This document shows positions 1-11,019 of a stretch of DNA of 41,692 nucleotides, one piece after another. The DNA is taken from contig JACGCK010000323.1 in assembly GCA_014925825.1 (NCBI GenBank), forward strand, positions 1 to 41,692, given 5' to 3'. Source of the stretch: Pholiota molesta (Eukaryota > Basidiomycota > Agaricomycetes > Agaricales > Strophariaceae). How positions within the stretch are numbered: position 1 is the stretch's first letter; every line of letters starts with the position of its first letter. Below the pieces are notes generated by a model. It saw only the letters and a list, made by a program, of their open reading frames with translations, was not told the origin of the DNA and searched no databases. The translations under genes and the position numbers were made by a program.

Positions 1-790
1 GGTTCATGTATGATGGATGTCACAGGGCTCGGAATTTGTCTTCTTCTGCAGCTCAAGTTTTTATTTGCCCGGCCCATTTGCCGTGGCACTTGAAGCTTCA
101 TATTGGCTTCACCATGTGACGGTGATGGGATGACGTCCTTTCGAGAATCGGAATTTGGGAAAGAAGATTGAGTATTGCTGAAGGGAGGTTCTGTAGGTGC
201 TGGGAGGGTGCTGGGGCACACTTTCCAAGGAAACGAAAGAATCATACATACTTCCTCGCTGGCACGAAAGCGAGTACCAAGCGAGTACCGCAAGATACGC
301 TTTTGACAAATAGAAGGTGAAGCGTTCGCGAAGAGGGAGTCGTCATTGAGGTCATTGGCTATATGAACAAGAATAAAAGATGGATCAAGATCTCATTAGA
401 TCCATTGCTCCTGTCGCATGGACTTTGTACGGTAGGAGCGTCTGCAAGTGCCATTAACGGTCTCCGCAGTCCGAATACCTTATCACGGATTTCAAGTAGC
501 CACGTCCTGGCCACGTCAATTTGCGGAAATCCACAACTGTTGTGGGTCAAGATAGCTGAATGGATGAGGTGAAGATGGTGGGTTGACAAAAGATGTCTAT
601 TGAATCGTGCAAGGGAAGGCGGAGTGCGCAGTGGAGGCGAGTCAATGTGGCTTGATTATCGGTTGTTTGGCTCTGGCGTCCGCAGTACACAGCTGCACTG
701 CGCCGCGACCCCTCTGCCGCATTTCCTTCCTTTAATACCACTGGCACCGTCCTGCACTTTCCTCTCATTTCTTTCACGAACACCTAGAAC
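1..790. other. Upstream region of VPS1, no gene recognised
   Basis: No reading frame here looks like a real exon: the open frames are short, lack family resemblance and overlap on both strands. The last 60 bases before the VPS1 start are pyrimidine-rich (around 725-775), as is usual upstream of fungal start codons, so this stretch probably holds the VPS1 promoter and 5' UTR. I see no clear TATA box. Confidence 0.4.
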
Positions 791-3572
791 ATGGCTACCA
801 CAAGTTCAGCCGGCCTCGGCACAGAGATCGTCGGTGTTATCAACAAGCTCCAGGATGTCTTTACATCGCTTGGGTCGGGTCCAGGAGGTCAAGCAGGTAT
901 AGATTTGCCCCAAATCTGTGTGCTGGGCAGTCAGAGCAGTGGAAAGAGTAGTGTGCTAGAGGTGCGTTTCTGCTTGAAGATTGGCTATGAATGTCCTGAC
1001 AGATTGTACGACTTTGTTCACAGAACATCGTCGGTCGAGATTTCCTGCCTCGTGGTACTGGTATCGTGACGCGGCGTCCATTGGTACGATATATATACTG
1101 CACATAGAGCTTTTACTGATAACCGTATAGGTTCTCCAACTTATCAATAGAAGCGCTGGAAACACCGGTGGTAAGCAAATCTAAACAGTCATTATCATCC
1201 TCATATTAACAATCCTACTATCAGCCAATGGGGTAGACAAAACGACCGACAAAGCCGCCAACGCAGATGAGTGGGGCGAGTTTCTGCATCTTCCAGGAGA
1301 GAAATTCTACGACTTCCACAAAATCCGCGACGAAATCGTGCGGGATACCGAGGCCAAGACGGGCAAGAACGCAGGCATCTCGCCACAACCTATCAACCTC
1401 CGCATATACTCTCCCAACGTCCTTACGCTGACCCTGGTCGATCTTCCTGGGCTGACCAAAGTTCCTGTCGGAGACCAACCCCGCGATATCGAGAAGCAGA
1501 TCCGGGACATGTTGGTCAAGTATATCTCGAAGCCGGCCTGTATCATCCTTGCTGTCACAGCGGCCAACACGGATCTGGCAAATTCGGACGGGTTGAAGAT
1601 GGCCCGTGAAGTGGATCCAGAGGGCACAAGGACAATTGGTGTTTTAACGAAAGTCGATCTCATGTACGTATTCATATCGGTATACTTGGGCTCTATTTTG
1701 GTTCTTACTAAACGCTGTCGGAAATAGGGATAAGGGAACAGATGTCGTCGACATTTTGGCTGGACGAATTATTCCTCTACGACTTGGATATGTTCCAGTT
1801 GTTAACAGAGGCCAACGAGACATAGAGCAGAACAAGCCCATCAGCTCTGCGCTTGATAACGAACGCGAGTTCTTCGAGAACCATCCTTCATATAGGAGCA
1901 AAGCCACCTTCTGTGGTACCCCATTCCTGGCCAGGAAACTTAACATGGTGAATACCTTCTTTTACTTATTCATTATCCGAAACTGTAACTTTCATCTAGA
2001 TCCTTATGCACCATATCCGTGCAACGCTACCTGACATCAAAGCCCGCATTTCCAAGAATCTCGCCCAGTACAACGCTGAATTGCTTGCTCTCGGAGGAGG
2101 CTTGGGTGACGTCAACTCTTCCAGTATCGTTATTTCAGTCATCAGTGAATTCACGTCGGAATTCCGAAACACCATTGATGGTAACAACAACGACCTTTCT
2201 CTGAACGAACTTTCTGGAGGAGCCAGGATCTCATTCGTTTTCCACGAGCTATTCAATAATGGAGTCAAAACCATTGATCCTTTCGATCAAGTCAAAGATG
2301 GTGATATTCGAATCATGTTGTACAACTCTTCCGTGAGTTCTCCGATGAACCCGCGGTTCGTTCAAAGGTTTATACAATTCTGATATCTCTACCTCAGGGT
2401 TCTACGCCAGCACTCTTCGTGGGCACAGCGGCTTTCGAAGTTATCGTGAAGCAGCAGATTAAACGTCTGGAAGACCCAAGTGTCAAGTGCTGTCAATTGG
2501 TGTACGATGAGCTCATCCGGATTCTTGGTCAACTCCTCGCCAAAGTGGTACGTATTTGAATCTTTTGGGGTCTATGCATGCGACTCAACCCTCTATAGCA
2601 AGCATTCCGGCGGTACCCTGCCCTACGAGAACGCTTCAACTCTGTCGTGGTCAACTTCTTCAAGAATGCAATGACCCCCACGTTGAAGTTGGTCCAAGAT
2701 ATGGTTGCGTACGTATACGTTGGCTTTTCATAGACGCGTTATGCTAATACGTCTTTCTATAGTATGCAAGCTTGTTACGTGAACACAAGCCATCCTGATT
2801 TCATTGGCGGACATAAGGTTCGTTACATATTGGGGTCATAAACACATTAAGTTACTGACTCAATATGACCACGACTCACAGGCGACCGCGATCGTGACTG
2901 AACGACTGAACGCGAACAAAGCGCCTACACCCGCAGTTGATCCCAAGAACCCGCGATCGGCTGTCAACAACAACAAGGACCTGGACGTCGACGCGAAGCA
3001 AGATGCTGGTTTCTTTGGGTCGTTCTTTGCGCCAAAGACGGGACCCAAGAAGAAGGGCGCTGCGGCGATGGAAGCGCCTCCCACCAACATCCGCCCGCAG
3101 AGTGCGCTCAACGAGAGAGAAACGATGGAGACGGAAGTCATCAGTGCGTAATCTGCATCTTCATGCGTAAACCCAAGTTATTCATTCGCCAATCTTGTTG
3201 TTTGTTTCGTCACATCAGAGCTGCTCATCCATTCGTACTTCAACATCGTGAAGCGCGAGATGATCGACATGGTGCCCAAGGCGATCTCGCTGACGCTCGT
3301 CAACTTCTCGAAGGAGAACTTGCAGCAGGAGCTGCTGCAGGAGCTGTACAAGGCGGACGTGCTCGACGAGCTGTTGAAGGAGAGCGAGTTCGTCGTCTCC
3401 CGGAGGAAGGAGCTGCAGACGATGGTGGCGGCCCTGAACAAGGCGGAAGAGTACGTCTTTTTTGTTTAATATGCCTGGCTTCTCCATGGGATTTGCAGGC
3501 GTATGTTTGTGTGATGTGTGTGATGTGATGCTGACGCGCTTTTTGTTATCTAGGATCGTCTCTGGTGTTTAA
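791..3572 (+). CDS. VPS1: Vps1-type dynamin-related GTPase (vacuolar sorting / peroxisome fission)
   Basis: Twelve exons join without any frameshift into a 696-residue protein, close to yeast Vps1 in length: 791-961, 1024-1083, 1131-1170, 1225-1663, 1728-1947, 2000-2332, 2398-2547, 2599-2708, 2763-2817, 2882-3143, 3219-3450, 3554-3572. The order is GTPase domain, middle/stalk, short variable Lys-rich insert (around 3030-3065), GTPase effector domain. The P-loop reads GSQSSGKSS; switch and G3/G4 motifs ([26 protein letters not shown]) are present. Subfamily choice rests on stretches shared with Vps1 rather than Dnm1, such as [22 protein letters not shown] and [10 protein letters not shown] before the effector domain. 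Family role: a membrane-scission GTPase at Golgi/endosome and peroxisomes, with a function in vacuolar protein sorting. No transmembrane segment or PH domain is seen, as expected for Vps1. The start at 791 gives the INKLQD N-terminus typical of the family. Confidence 0.95.
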
Positions 3573-4539
3573 GTTAGACTATAGTTCGACATCGACGTTT
3601 GTTCTCCGCCTTTCTTGGGCCATTACATGGCCATTACTCTGTCCGTCGCAATTTCGTTTACCATGCTCTTCCACCCTTTTCACACACCGTGCTACTTATC
3701 ACGTATGTCCTAATTTCATGGCGTGTGCATATCCAGGTACTGTAAATACCCTAGCTCTATACATGTTTACTTCGGATCATATAGTCTTTTCGCTTTTTTT
3801 CGCAAAATCTATTTTTTTCTTCAATCCCTGGCCGGCCGGAGCGATGTCAGTCGCTGACGCGTGGGCTCGGGTCCGCGCGCGCGCAAGAAGCGCACTTGGG
3901 AAAGAGAACCTGGTTTGGAGGCGCAGATGGGAAGATTGGACGTCAGGTTTTGACGTTTTGATGCGCCGCCTCATGGTGTGTGTTGAGTGGGGAAACGTAC
4001 ACGCTCGGCCCTCGGTGCCATTCGTGGGTAAGCAGGATATGCAAAGCGCGTTCCACCTCGGACGTGCATAGACTAAGATATGCTGCAGGCAAGTACAGGT
4101 ACTTAGGATGGGGGCTCCACCGGGTATTCATGCCACAAGTGAATTGGGGTTCCATGGACTACAAGTTGTACCACGACGGATGAAAACTACTGCGACTCTG
4201 GTTCATATATCACGCTGAAGGAAATTTTTTTGGCGCCCACATTTTCGATTGGCATGTGCGCTGCGGCTTACGTTTGATGACGATATGGGTATGGCATTTT
4301 TCGGATCTCGTCATGATCAACAAGTTTCGCCAACAACAAAGACGCGAAATGGGCGGCGCATCTTGTTTTATATTTTCTTCGGGGGGCATCAGAAGGCTCA
4401 TCGATTGTTCATCGCAAGTCAACAAAACTAAGATAGATAGATAGATGAGATAGACACCCGCAATCAGTATACACAGCGAAGCAAAGCATCGCATTCCGCG
4501 CGAACGCGATGGACTCGGGGGAAAGATGTCAGCAACCGT
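3573..4539. other. Intergenic DNA between VPS1 and the fold-back element
   Basis: I find no supported gene. The open frames, including a 168-codon one at 3565-4071, show no domain, no codon structure and no sensible splice sites; they start at the VPS1 stop and probably cover its 3' UTR. T-rich runs lie around 3785-3825. A short GATA microsatellite lies at 4432-4447. Confidence 0.4.
4432..4447. repeat. GATA tetranucleotide microsatellite
   Basis: Four tandem GATA units, slightly degraded at the right end, about 90 bases before the left tip of the fold-back element. Nothing suggests a function. Confidence 0.6.
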
Positions 4540-5099
4540 CACAGGACGCGCTACCACATAAATGTGTGTCTTTTATGTGGTAGCTATGGAATAATTTATT
4601 TACATCAGAGACCAAATATCTTACAGTAATTTACTTACAAGATATTTGTTATGAGTCAATAAATAAAATGGTCTGATATATTTGGGACATATGTGATAAG
4701 ATATTTGAAATGTAATCAGCACATAAATGTTGTGAATTTATTGGGTACAGATATTGTCACATACATCACAATAACATATAGAATAAACCCATGTAATATA
4801 TTTGGTACATATTTAGACCTTGACGTATGCATGAACTACGAATAAATTGACCATGTTTATTTGGAACCAAATTATAAGCTATGGGGACAGTTATTAGGTA
4901 GAATATTTGAAGTCCATTCTGCAAATGCAAGATTTGCCACATGGCAATTTAAAACGGCAATCTCGCGCAATTCCCAAGTGTGCAAATTTGCGCAATTTCG
5001 CGCAATTTTTGCAGGCACAAATTTCCGCAATTTCCGCAATTTTAAACGCGCAAATTTCCGCAATTTCACGCAATTTTTAAAGGCGCAAATTTGCGCAAT
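4540..5099 (+). repeat. Left arm of the fold-back element
   Basis: 560-base arm. Its tip carries a second, nested palindrome at 4551-4583 (12-bp perfect stem CTACCACATAAA / TTTATGTGGTAG, 9-base loop). Confidence 0.88.
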
Positions 5100-5166
5100 T
5101 GTACAATTTTTACAGGCGTAAATTTGCGCAATTTTGCGCACATGGCAATTTCAGAATTTGCGTGGG

Positions 5167-5726
5167 ATTGCGCAAATTTGCGCCTTTAAAAATTGCGTGA
5201 AATTGCGGAAATTTGCGCGTTTAAAATTGCGGAAATTGCGGAAATTTGTGCCTGCAAAAATTGCGCGAAATTGCGCAAATTTGCACACTTGGGAATTGCG
5301 CGAGATTGCCGTTTTAAATTGCCATGTGGCAAATCTTGCATTTGCAGAATGGACTTCAAATATTCTACCTAATAACTGTCCCCATAGCTTATAATTTGGT
5401 TCCAAATAAACATGGTCAATTTATTCGTAGTTCATGCATACGTCAAGGTCTAAATATGTACCAAATATATTACATGGGTTTATTCTATATGTTATTGTGA
5501 TGTATGTGACAATATCTGTACCCAATAAATTCACAACATTTACGTGCTGATTACATTTCAAATATCTTATCACATATGTCCCAAATATATCAGACCATTT
5601 TATTTATTGACTCATAACAAATATCTTGTAAGTAAATTACTGTAAGATATTTGGTCTCTGATGTAAATAAATTATTCCATAGCTACCACATAAAAGACAC
5701 ACATTTATTTGGTAGCGCATCCTGTG
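5167..5726 (-). repeat. Right arm of the fold-back element
   Basis: Reverse complement of the left arm, same length, about 99% identical by eye. The nested tip palindrome recurs at 5683-5715 but with one stem mismatch (TTTATTTGGTAG instead of TTTATGTGGTAG). Confidence 0.88.
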
Positions 5727-6608
5727 CGTGTGCTAAAAACAACCAGCGCCTAAGTCAGCGTCGGCGTAGACCGGCTGGCGCAAAGGCCCATTTTATCAGT
5801 TCATCACAGCCCATCGATGGTGATAGATGAAGCCTTTGTGGGGCGCTTGAGAGAATCATGCCTGATTTAGCGTGGAATGGAGAGATAAGTGTGGGGAATG
5901 GAAGGCGGCGATTGCGGCTATCGGTGTGAATGGTTACTTGTCTGGACTGTAATGTCGCTTTTTCAGGAATACAACGACTGGGCATGTTGCTTTGGCGAAG
6001 TTGAGAGACGAAGAACCATGGCTGGCCTGCGGCGTCCTAACCTATAAAGGTTCGGAACTCAAAGGGCTGTCCAAAGCGTCAATTTGTGACCAATCATCAG
6101 TCAGAAGCGCACGTTTTTGAAACTCCGATGGTTGTGTGTCAGCCTCGCACCATTCCCGCCGATTCCAAAAATAGGTGAACAAAAAAGCAAAGCATTGAAG
6201 AAAATGAGGTCAGTGCAGGCGTTCTTGGACGAAATTGGCGTTTATGGAGGCAGAATGGATGGAGAGGATTTAATGCGAGAAGTAGGGGCGGAGAGATGGT
6301 GCTAGTTCTGGTACAAGGGGATAATTGTCAGGTTGATAGGGGTTGTCAGGGCGGTTGCCATTAATACGTGTCGAAGATTGAAGCACACACGGCGTTCAAG
6401 CGCATTCGAGGGCATGCAGGACGAGCCGTGGGCCAGCTAGTACCAGCAGAGCTCGATGGTGAAGACGATCAACGATGGGGGCAAGATGGGAGGGGCAGGG
6501 AGGGCGGAGGCAGGGCCATGAGGCGAGATGGACACCTCGAGGAGACAAAGCAAGAGCAGTTACGTAAGGAGGCGTTGACTCAGATGTCGGAGTTTGAAAA
6601 GCAAGACG
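5727..6608. other. Intergenic / upstream region of TBP
   Basis: No gene is supported. The open frames are short and without family resemblance. The right part (about 6370-6600) is GC-richer and is probably the TBP promoter. Confidence 0.35.
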
Positions 6609-6616
6609 TATATAAG
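6609..6616 (+). promoter_or_regulatory. TATA box of the TBP gene
   Basis: TATATAAG lies about 85 bases upstream of the TBP start codon and is followed by a pyrimidine-rich tract at about 6638-6655, the usual fungal arrangement of TATA box and initiation zone. It would be a TATA-containing promoter for the TATA-binding protein itself. Confidence 0.6.
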
Positions 6617-6697
6617 AGCGCGGTTCGCTGTTCGAAATCCCCCTCTTTTCCCCCCACACGAACATTCCCACGCCCTACTAGATAAATTTTCGGAAGA

Positions 6698-7875
6698 ATG
6701 TCGTTCGCGTTGCCCGCCCGTCAGATCACGTTTGGCCGCACCACCGTCTCCCAGCAGCAGCAGCCCTACCAGTACCAGCAGCCCCAGCAGCAGCAGCACA
6801 CCGGCCTCGCCCTCCCCGGCGGCGCCACCTTCGCCCAGCCCCAGCAGCCCAGCAACCTCTCCTTGCCGGGCCCGTCCCCGCTCTCGAACTCGTATGTTCA
6901 GCCACAGGGCCAGGCGAAGCAAGCTGCTGCACCTGTCACCGCTGCGGCCAACAACGCCGTCGCGGGGCCGTCGACCCCACCCGCGTCCCAGGTCCCTGCC
7001 ACCCCCGTTCCTCTGACCCTGAGCAACAGCACATCACCGCTGTCGAGGGCATTGTTCCTACTCTCCAAAACATCGTCGCTACCGTGAACTTGGACTGCCG
7101 CCTCGACCTTAAGACTATTGCCCTTCATGCCAGGAATGCGGAATATAATCCCAAGGTTGGTACACATATTATTATCTAACACGCGACATGTCGAACTGTT
7201 GTTGTTTGTTCGCATGTGTTTAGCGTTTTGCAGCTGTCATATGCGTATCGCGACCCCAAGACCACCGCGCTTATTTTCGCGTCGGGGAAGATGGTCGTGA
7301 CGGGTGCCAAGTCTGAAGACGACTCTCGGCTCGCGTCGCGCAAGTACGCTCGCATCGTGCAAAAGCTTGGTTTTGATGCCAAGTTTTCCGAATTTAAAAT
7401 CCAAAAATCGTGGGTAGTTGTGATGTCAAGTTCCCCATTCGCTTGGAGGGACTGGCTTACAGCCACGGACAGTTCAGCAGCTACGAACCTGAGGTTTGTA
7501 TCTCCGTGATATGTGCTTCCGTTGCATGCTCATTTGCCGTCAGCTCTTCCCTGGTCTTATCTATCGTATGATCAAGCCCAAGGTTGTCTTGCTCATCTTC
7601 GTTTCTGGTAAAATTGTCTTGACTGGTGCTAAAGTGAGTACTCCTTTCTTCTACTCTGTTCTAAGACATCGCTTGGTCGTCTTCTCTTCATGGACGTTGA
7701 AGGCCGGGTGATGTCTTGGGGGCTTGATACGCCTTCATTTGGATTCAGTGGACTCGGTTCGAATCCATCCGCTGACCTATCATTTGCTTTTGCTCTCGAC
7801 CTTCAGGTCAGGGAAGAGATCTATACTGCGTTCAACACGATATACACGGTCTTGTGCGAATTCCGTAAACCGTGA
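6698..7875 (+). CDS. TBP: TATA-binding protein (TBP), coding frame interrupted by apparent 1-base deletions
   Basis: Four exons (6698-7155, 7224-7493, 7544-7633, 7807-7875) encode a Gln/Pro/Ala-rich N-terminus with a CAG-coded poly-Gln stretch, then the two-repeat saddle core of [57 protein letters not shown], then [24 protein letters not shown] and the terminal EFRKP. TBP is the core promoter-binding subunit of TFIID, SL1/TIF-IB and TFIIIB and acts in the nucleus. As given, the frame breaks at about 7020, 7240, 7248 and 7406; one base is lacking at each, and adding four makes the exon sum divisible by three (297 codons). Because TBP is essential and the residues on both sides are conserved, I read these as consensus errors unless a second TBP exists. 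Intron 3 (173 nt) is about three times the usual length. Confidence 0.93.
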
Positions 7876-8756
7876 TGCAGCTCCCCCCATCGTATATTCG
7901 TACTGTCTCTCCGCCGGCCTCGTCGCATCGCTCTCCATTGACGCGACACCGCTCGACTGCGGTCGCTAGCAATTGTCGTGGAGCATCTCGGGCGAGGTCG
8001 CAAGCTACAAGGAGAGGCGCTAAAAAAACATTTTAATGTCCGGAAGAGTTTTGGATTGTAGTGCACGTCCTCTTTTCCGCTTGGTCGTTTCTCTCCGTCT
8101 CGTTCATCTTTTCGCGTTTGGGCTTCTTGACAATACAATAATCTTATACACATCGTTTCTTTTTGTTTCTTCATGCATTCACCATCATCATCCCCCCACC
8201 CATACATTGTACACGGACTCGCAAATCATCATACATACACTCATACATACATTCATACACTGTATATACAGGCAAGCAATATAGTTTCATTGAAAAAAAT
8301 CAATGGCATGATGTGCATGCGCTAAAATAATTACCATAAGTAGCAAGTTTGGTTGAGGAGCGTGTCAACTTAGATGTCGATCTTTCACCATCTTCCATGA
8401 TGCCGCGCTATCCTGCCTGGAGCTGCTCGAGTCGTCTCACTTGTTATGGCGGCTCCTTTCTCGAATGGACCTCGTATCGTCAGAATGCGAGAATCAGCCT
8501 GCTTCACAATTCAAACCGTATCATAATTTCCAGGAGGTCTCATCCCATCTCCCCTTCACCTCGTCCATCCTAGAGAGCTGGTCTCGTCGTTCTCCTATCT
8601 CAGCCGAAGCTTTGCCCGGTCTTAGCCCTGAGATGGTAGCGTTCTCCGCCTACTATCCCGATCCGTGTTCGCATACGACTTGAAGTCGGTCGCGTACAAG
8701 CCCATCCCCGGTGCGAACGGCACCGCTGTCGCTGCGCCAGGCGCAATGCCACTGCT
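7876..8756. other. Intergenic region with ATAC-type microsatellite
   Basis: The TBP 3' flank. A degenerate ATAC tetranucleotide tract lies at about 8228-8258. Open frames at 8349-8683 could be 5' exons of the following glucanase gene, but I cannot connect them with confidence. Confidence 0.35.
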
Positions 8757-10545
8757 GTGCACCGGGAGTGCGTTTGCAATCAGGCGGTGGTTGCGCTTCA
8801 AGAGGTTCGAAGACTCATGGCAAATCCGCGAAGCCGTCGGGTTCATGCGATGTCAACCGTACGATGCCCCACCGATCTCAGATCAGACCTTTCCGCCATT
8901 CGACCAGACGACGGCGAAGTCTTTCGTTATAGACAACAGCAGTCCGTGAATATGGGCTCATGGTACGTCCGTTCATTGCCCTATTTAAATTTATCCTCAA
9001 ACCCAATGCACCTCCAGGTTCGTACACGAAAACTGGATGACCCGTCCGTCTTCAGCTGCGCCGCAGGCTCCAAAGTGCCGAGATCGACATCGCCAACGGC
9101 TGGGGCTCCCCCAAAAACGCGCAAGCCGTGCTCGAGCGCCACTGGGACACCTTCATCACCGCCGCCGACTTCCACTACCTCGCGGGCATCGGCATCAACA
9201 CCGTCCGGCTCCCCATCGGGTACTGGAGCTCGGGCCGGACATATGCGCGGACCGGCGTTCGAGGGCGTGCGGCGGTGTACGGAACGCGTGGCCGCGCGTC
9301 GTGCGCGCGATCAACCAGGCGGGGGGTGCGGGGCTGGGGTGCTCGTGGATTGCACGGCGCGGTGGGGAGCCAGAAGGGCAGCCGCATCCGGGGTGTCGGA
9401 CGGGCAGACGAATTTGTTAGTGTGCGGCGAATATGGACAAGACGTTGTGGTGCTGACGGTCCTGGCGGAGCGGTTGGCGACTGTGAATAATGTCGTGGGC
9501 ATTCAGTGCTGAATGAACCGAAAGCGACGGATGCGCTCAGGGTTTTTGTAAGTTTTTTTAATACTTGTATGCGCAAACTCAATTAATTCCAAAATTGTTA
9601 TGAGATACTCGTGCCATCGACGCGATGCGAATGACAACTCCAGCCGCGAAGGACATGCCTATATACGTGCACGACGGCTTCGACCTCGAGGGCTTTTCTT
9701 CGTTTGTGGCGAACAGACGGACTTTGTCGTCCAGGACCACCACTCGTACTTGTTTCTCGGCGTCAGACAAAAAGGAGTCGGGCGCGCAGCATACGGGGAC
9801 GTTCAGAGCTCTGTTTCTCAGGCACTGGCCGCGTTTCTGAAAAGCAGCATCGGAACTTGGTCGTGATGAGTGGTCTTGTGCGCTCACGCCTGAGAGCGTG
9901 GCGGCGAAGGCAATGTGGATCAGGTGCGGAAGGACTTTTGTGCGGAGCAGATGAAGGTCTACTCTAATGCTACTGCTGGCTGGAGCTTTTGGGGTACGTT
10001 GTGCTTTTCTCTCATCGGATTTTTTTCTTATTTTTCTTCCATTGCTAGCATATAAGAAGGAAGACTGTGCCAGTGATCCGGGATGGTGTTTTACCGCAGC
10101 GGTGGGAAACAGCCTGCCCAGCACCTTTTTCGCCTATGGCAGTCCGCGCAGAAGCCGACCATCGGACAGCCAACGCCTCGGATAACCTCATCATGCCGAC
10201 CGTCTCCACTTCCCTCCTCAATATCATGAACGCCCATCCAAAACACGCCAACCAGAAGCGCGCCCGCCGCCGCGCGCCCGCATCTGGCCCACCGGTTCGC
10301 GGCCGTCCACGCGCGCGGAGACGGCGATGCGGACCGGAATGCGTCGGCGACGAAGGGGTACACGGACGGGCTGACGACGGCGAAGGTCTTTGCGGGTATA
10401 ATATGTCAGGTTGGGTTTGCGGGCCAGTTTATGGCCGATGCGGTTAGGGCGGCGGGGCCGACTTGATTGCGGCTGGGACGGAGGTGGGTACCATGGTGGG
10501 TTTATGAAGGGCCTCAAGGAGGGGGAGACGCTGGCTGTTAGTTGA
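8757..10545 (+). CDS. GH5 exo-beta-1,3-glucanase (glucan 1,3-beta-glucosidase), frameshifted
   Basis: Conserved blocks of the fungal GH5 exo-1,3-glucanase family appear in order, in alternating frames: FRYRQQQSVNMGS, an intron at about 8960-9017, FVHENWMT, ERHWDTFITAADFHYLAGIG, NTVRLPIGYWS, RVVRAIN, VDLHGAVGSQ, DGQTNL, NNVVGIQ then LNEP (acid/base Glu, 9509-9520), DHHSY, DEWSCALTPESVA (nucleophile Glu, around 9866-9880), ATAGWSFW, an intron at about 9995-10050, then DPGWCFTAAVGNSLPSTFF. The enzyme trims 1,3-beta-glucan from non-reducing ends in wall remodelling. A tail follows, ending GFMKGLKEGETLAVS before the stop at 10543-10545. At least six single-base losses, several in C or G runs (for example GGCATTCAG[T]TGCTG at 9508), interrupt the frame. 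The N-terminus and signal/anchor are not resolved, so the start is provisional. Confidence 0.8.
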
Positions 10546-10669
10546 GATAGTGGCAAAGCTTGCATTTTCTCCTTTCGTTCTCCCTCCACAAATTGCATTA
10601 CTCTAGTGCTCTTGGTGAATACATACCGTAGCAAGGGTTCGCGCCACGTAGTTGACGGCGCAAACCTCG

Positions 10670-10964
10670 CCTGCGAGGAGCGAGAAGGCAGGACAATCCC
10701 GAATGTGCAACACGGAGTCGGACAGTTTGGATCAACCAGGATCAGGAAGAAGGATGCAAATGGGAGAAGAGCAATCAGTTGGATTAAAGACTACGGAAGC
10801 TATCAGTGGCATACAAGGAATTCCAGAATACGGGCAACAGGTAATTAGGTGTTTAGGAAGGAACAAATGCTTTTTCGTGGTTTTTATGGAATATTCCAGT
10901 ACTGGGAGTTCCTGACGAAGCACCAGCGCTATCACCAAGGACTCCGCAGGCAAAAGAAAATTAG
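10670..10964 (+). pseudogene. 3' remnant of an F-box-type gene, duplicated from 23881-25091
   Basis: This stretch matches the C-terminal part of the gene ending at 25091: SDSLDQPG / VGQFWINQG, then the run that includes GRRAISWIKDYG, YGQQ, and the same end DEAPALSP...EEN with a stop at about 10962. A block near 10675-10705 instead matches 24411-24440, so about 370 bases present in the other copy are missing here and the two ends are fused. Several frameshifts are present. It stands between the glucanase gene and the convergent HEAT gene copy A, the same neighbour as in the other copy. Confidence 0.7.
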
Positions 10965-11019
10965 ACTAGCTGTTCCTGTACCTGGTGTAATAACATTCGC
11001 GAATGTCCGATTTACTACT

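Larger units (their letters stand above)
4540..5726. mobile_element. 1187-bp fold-back (giant palindromic) non-autonomous DNA transposon
   Basis: The whole interval is one inverted repeat: arm 4540-5099 and arm 5167-5726 are both 560 bases, pair end to end without a gap, and differ at only about three positions that I found (near 4547, 4559 and 4722 and their partners). The loop is 67 bases. Termini are CACAGGA...TCCTGTG, and the trinucleotide CGT stands immediately outside each end (4537-4539 and 5727-5729), consistent with a 3-bp target-site duplication. The arms are AT-rich outside and carry short direct repeats of CGCAATTTC / GCGCAAATTTGCGC type inside. No transposase is encoded; the two mirror-image open frames at 4861-5121 and 5151-5405 are by-products of the repeats. 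CAC termini with a 3-bp duplication recall CACTA/EnSpm-type elements, but superfamily assignment is inference. Confidence 0.85.

Noticed and set aside
3565..4071. 168-codon frame after VPS1
   Set aside because: Overlaps the end of VPS1, has biased low-complexity content and no recognisable domain or promoter.
4861..5405. Two mirror-image open frames of about 85 codons coding the same peptide
   Set aside because: They are the two arms of the palindrome read from each side; the peptide is low-complexity and comes from short CGCAATTTC repeats.
7750..7772. GGTTCGAATCC, a tRNA T-loop-like string in TBP intron 3
   Set aside because: The flanking bases do not form a T stem and no acceptor, D or anticodon arm can be drawn around it.
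6698..7875. TBP as a pseudogene
   Set aside because: Conserved core residues, splice sites and stop are all in place; only four one-base losses interfere, and TBP is normally essential and single copy. Not excluded, but less likely than sequence error.
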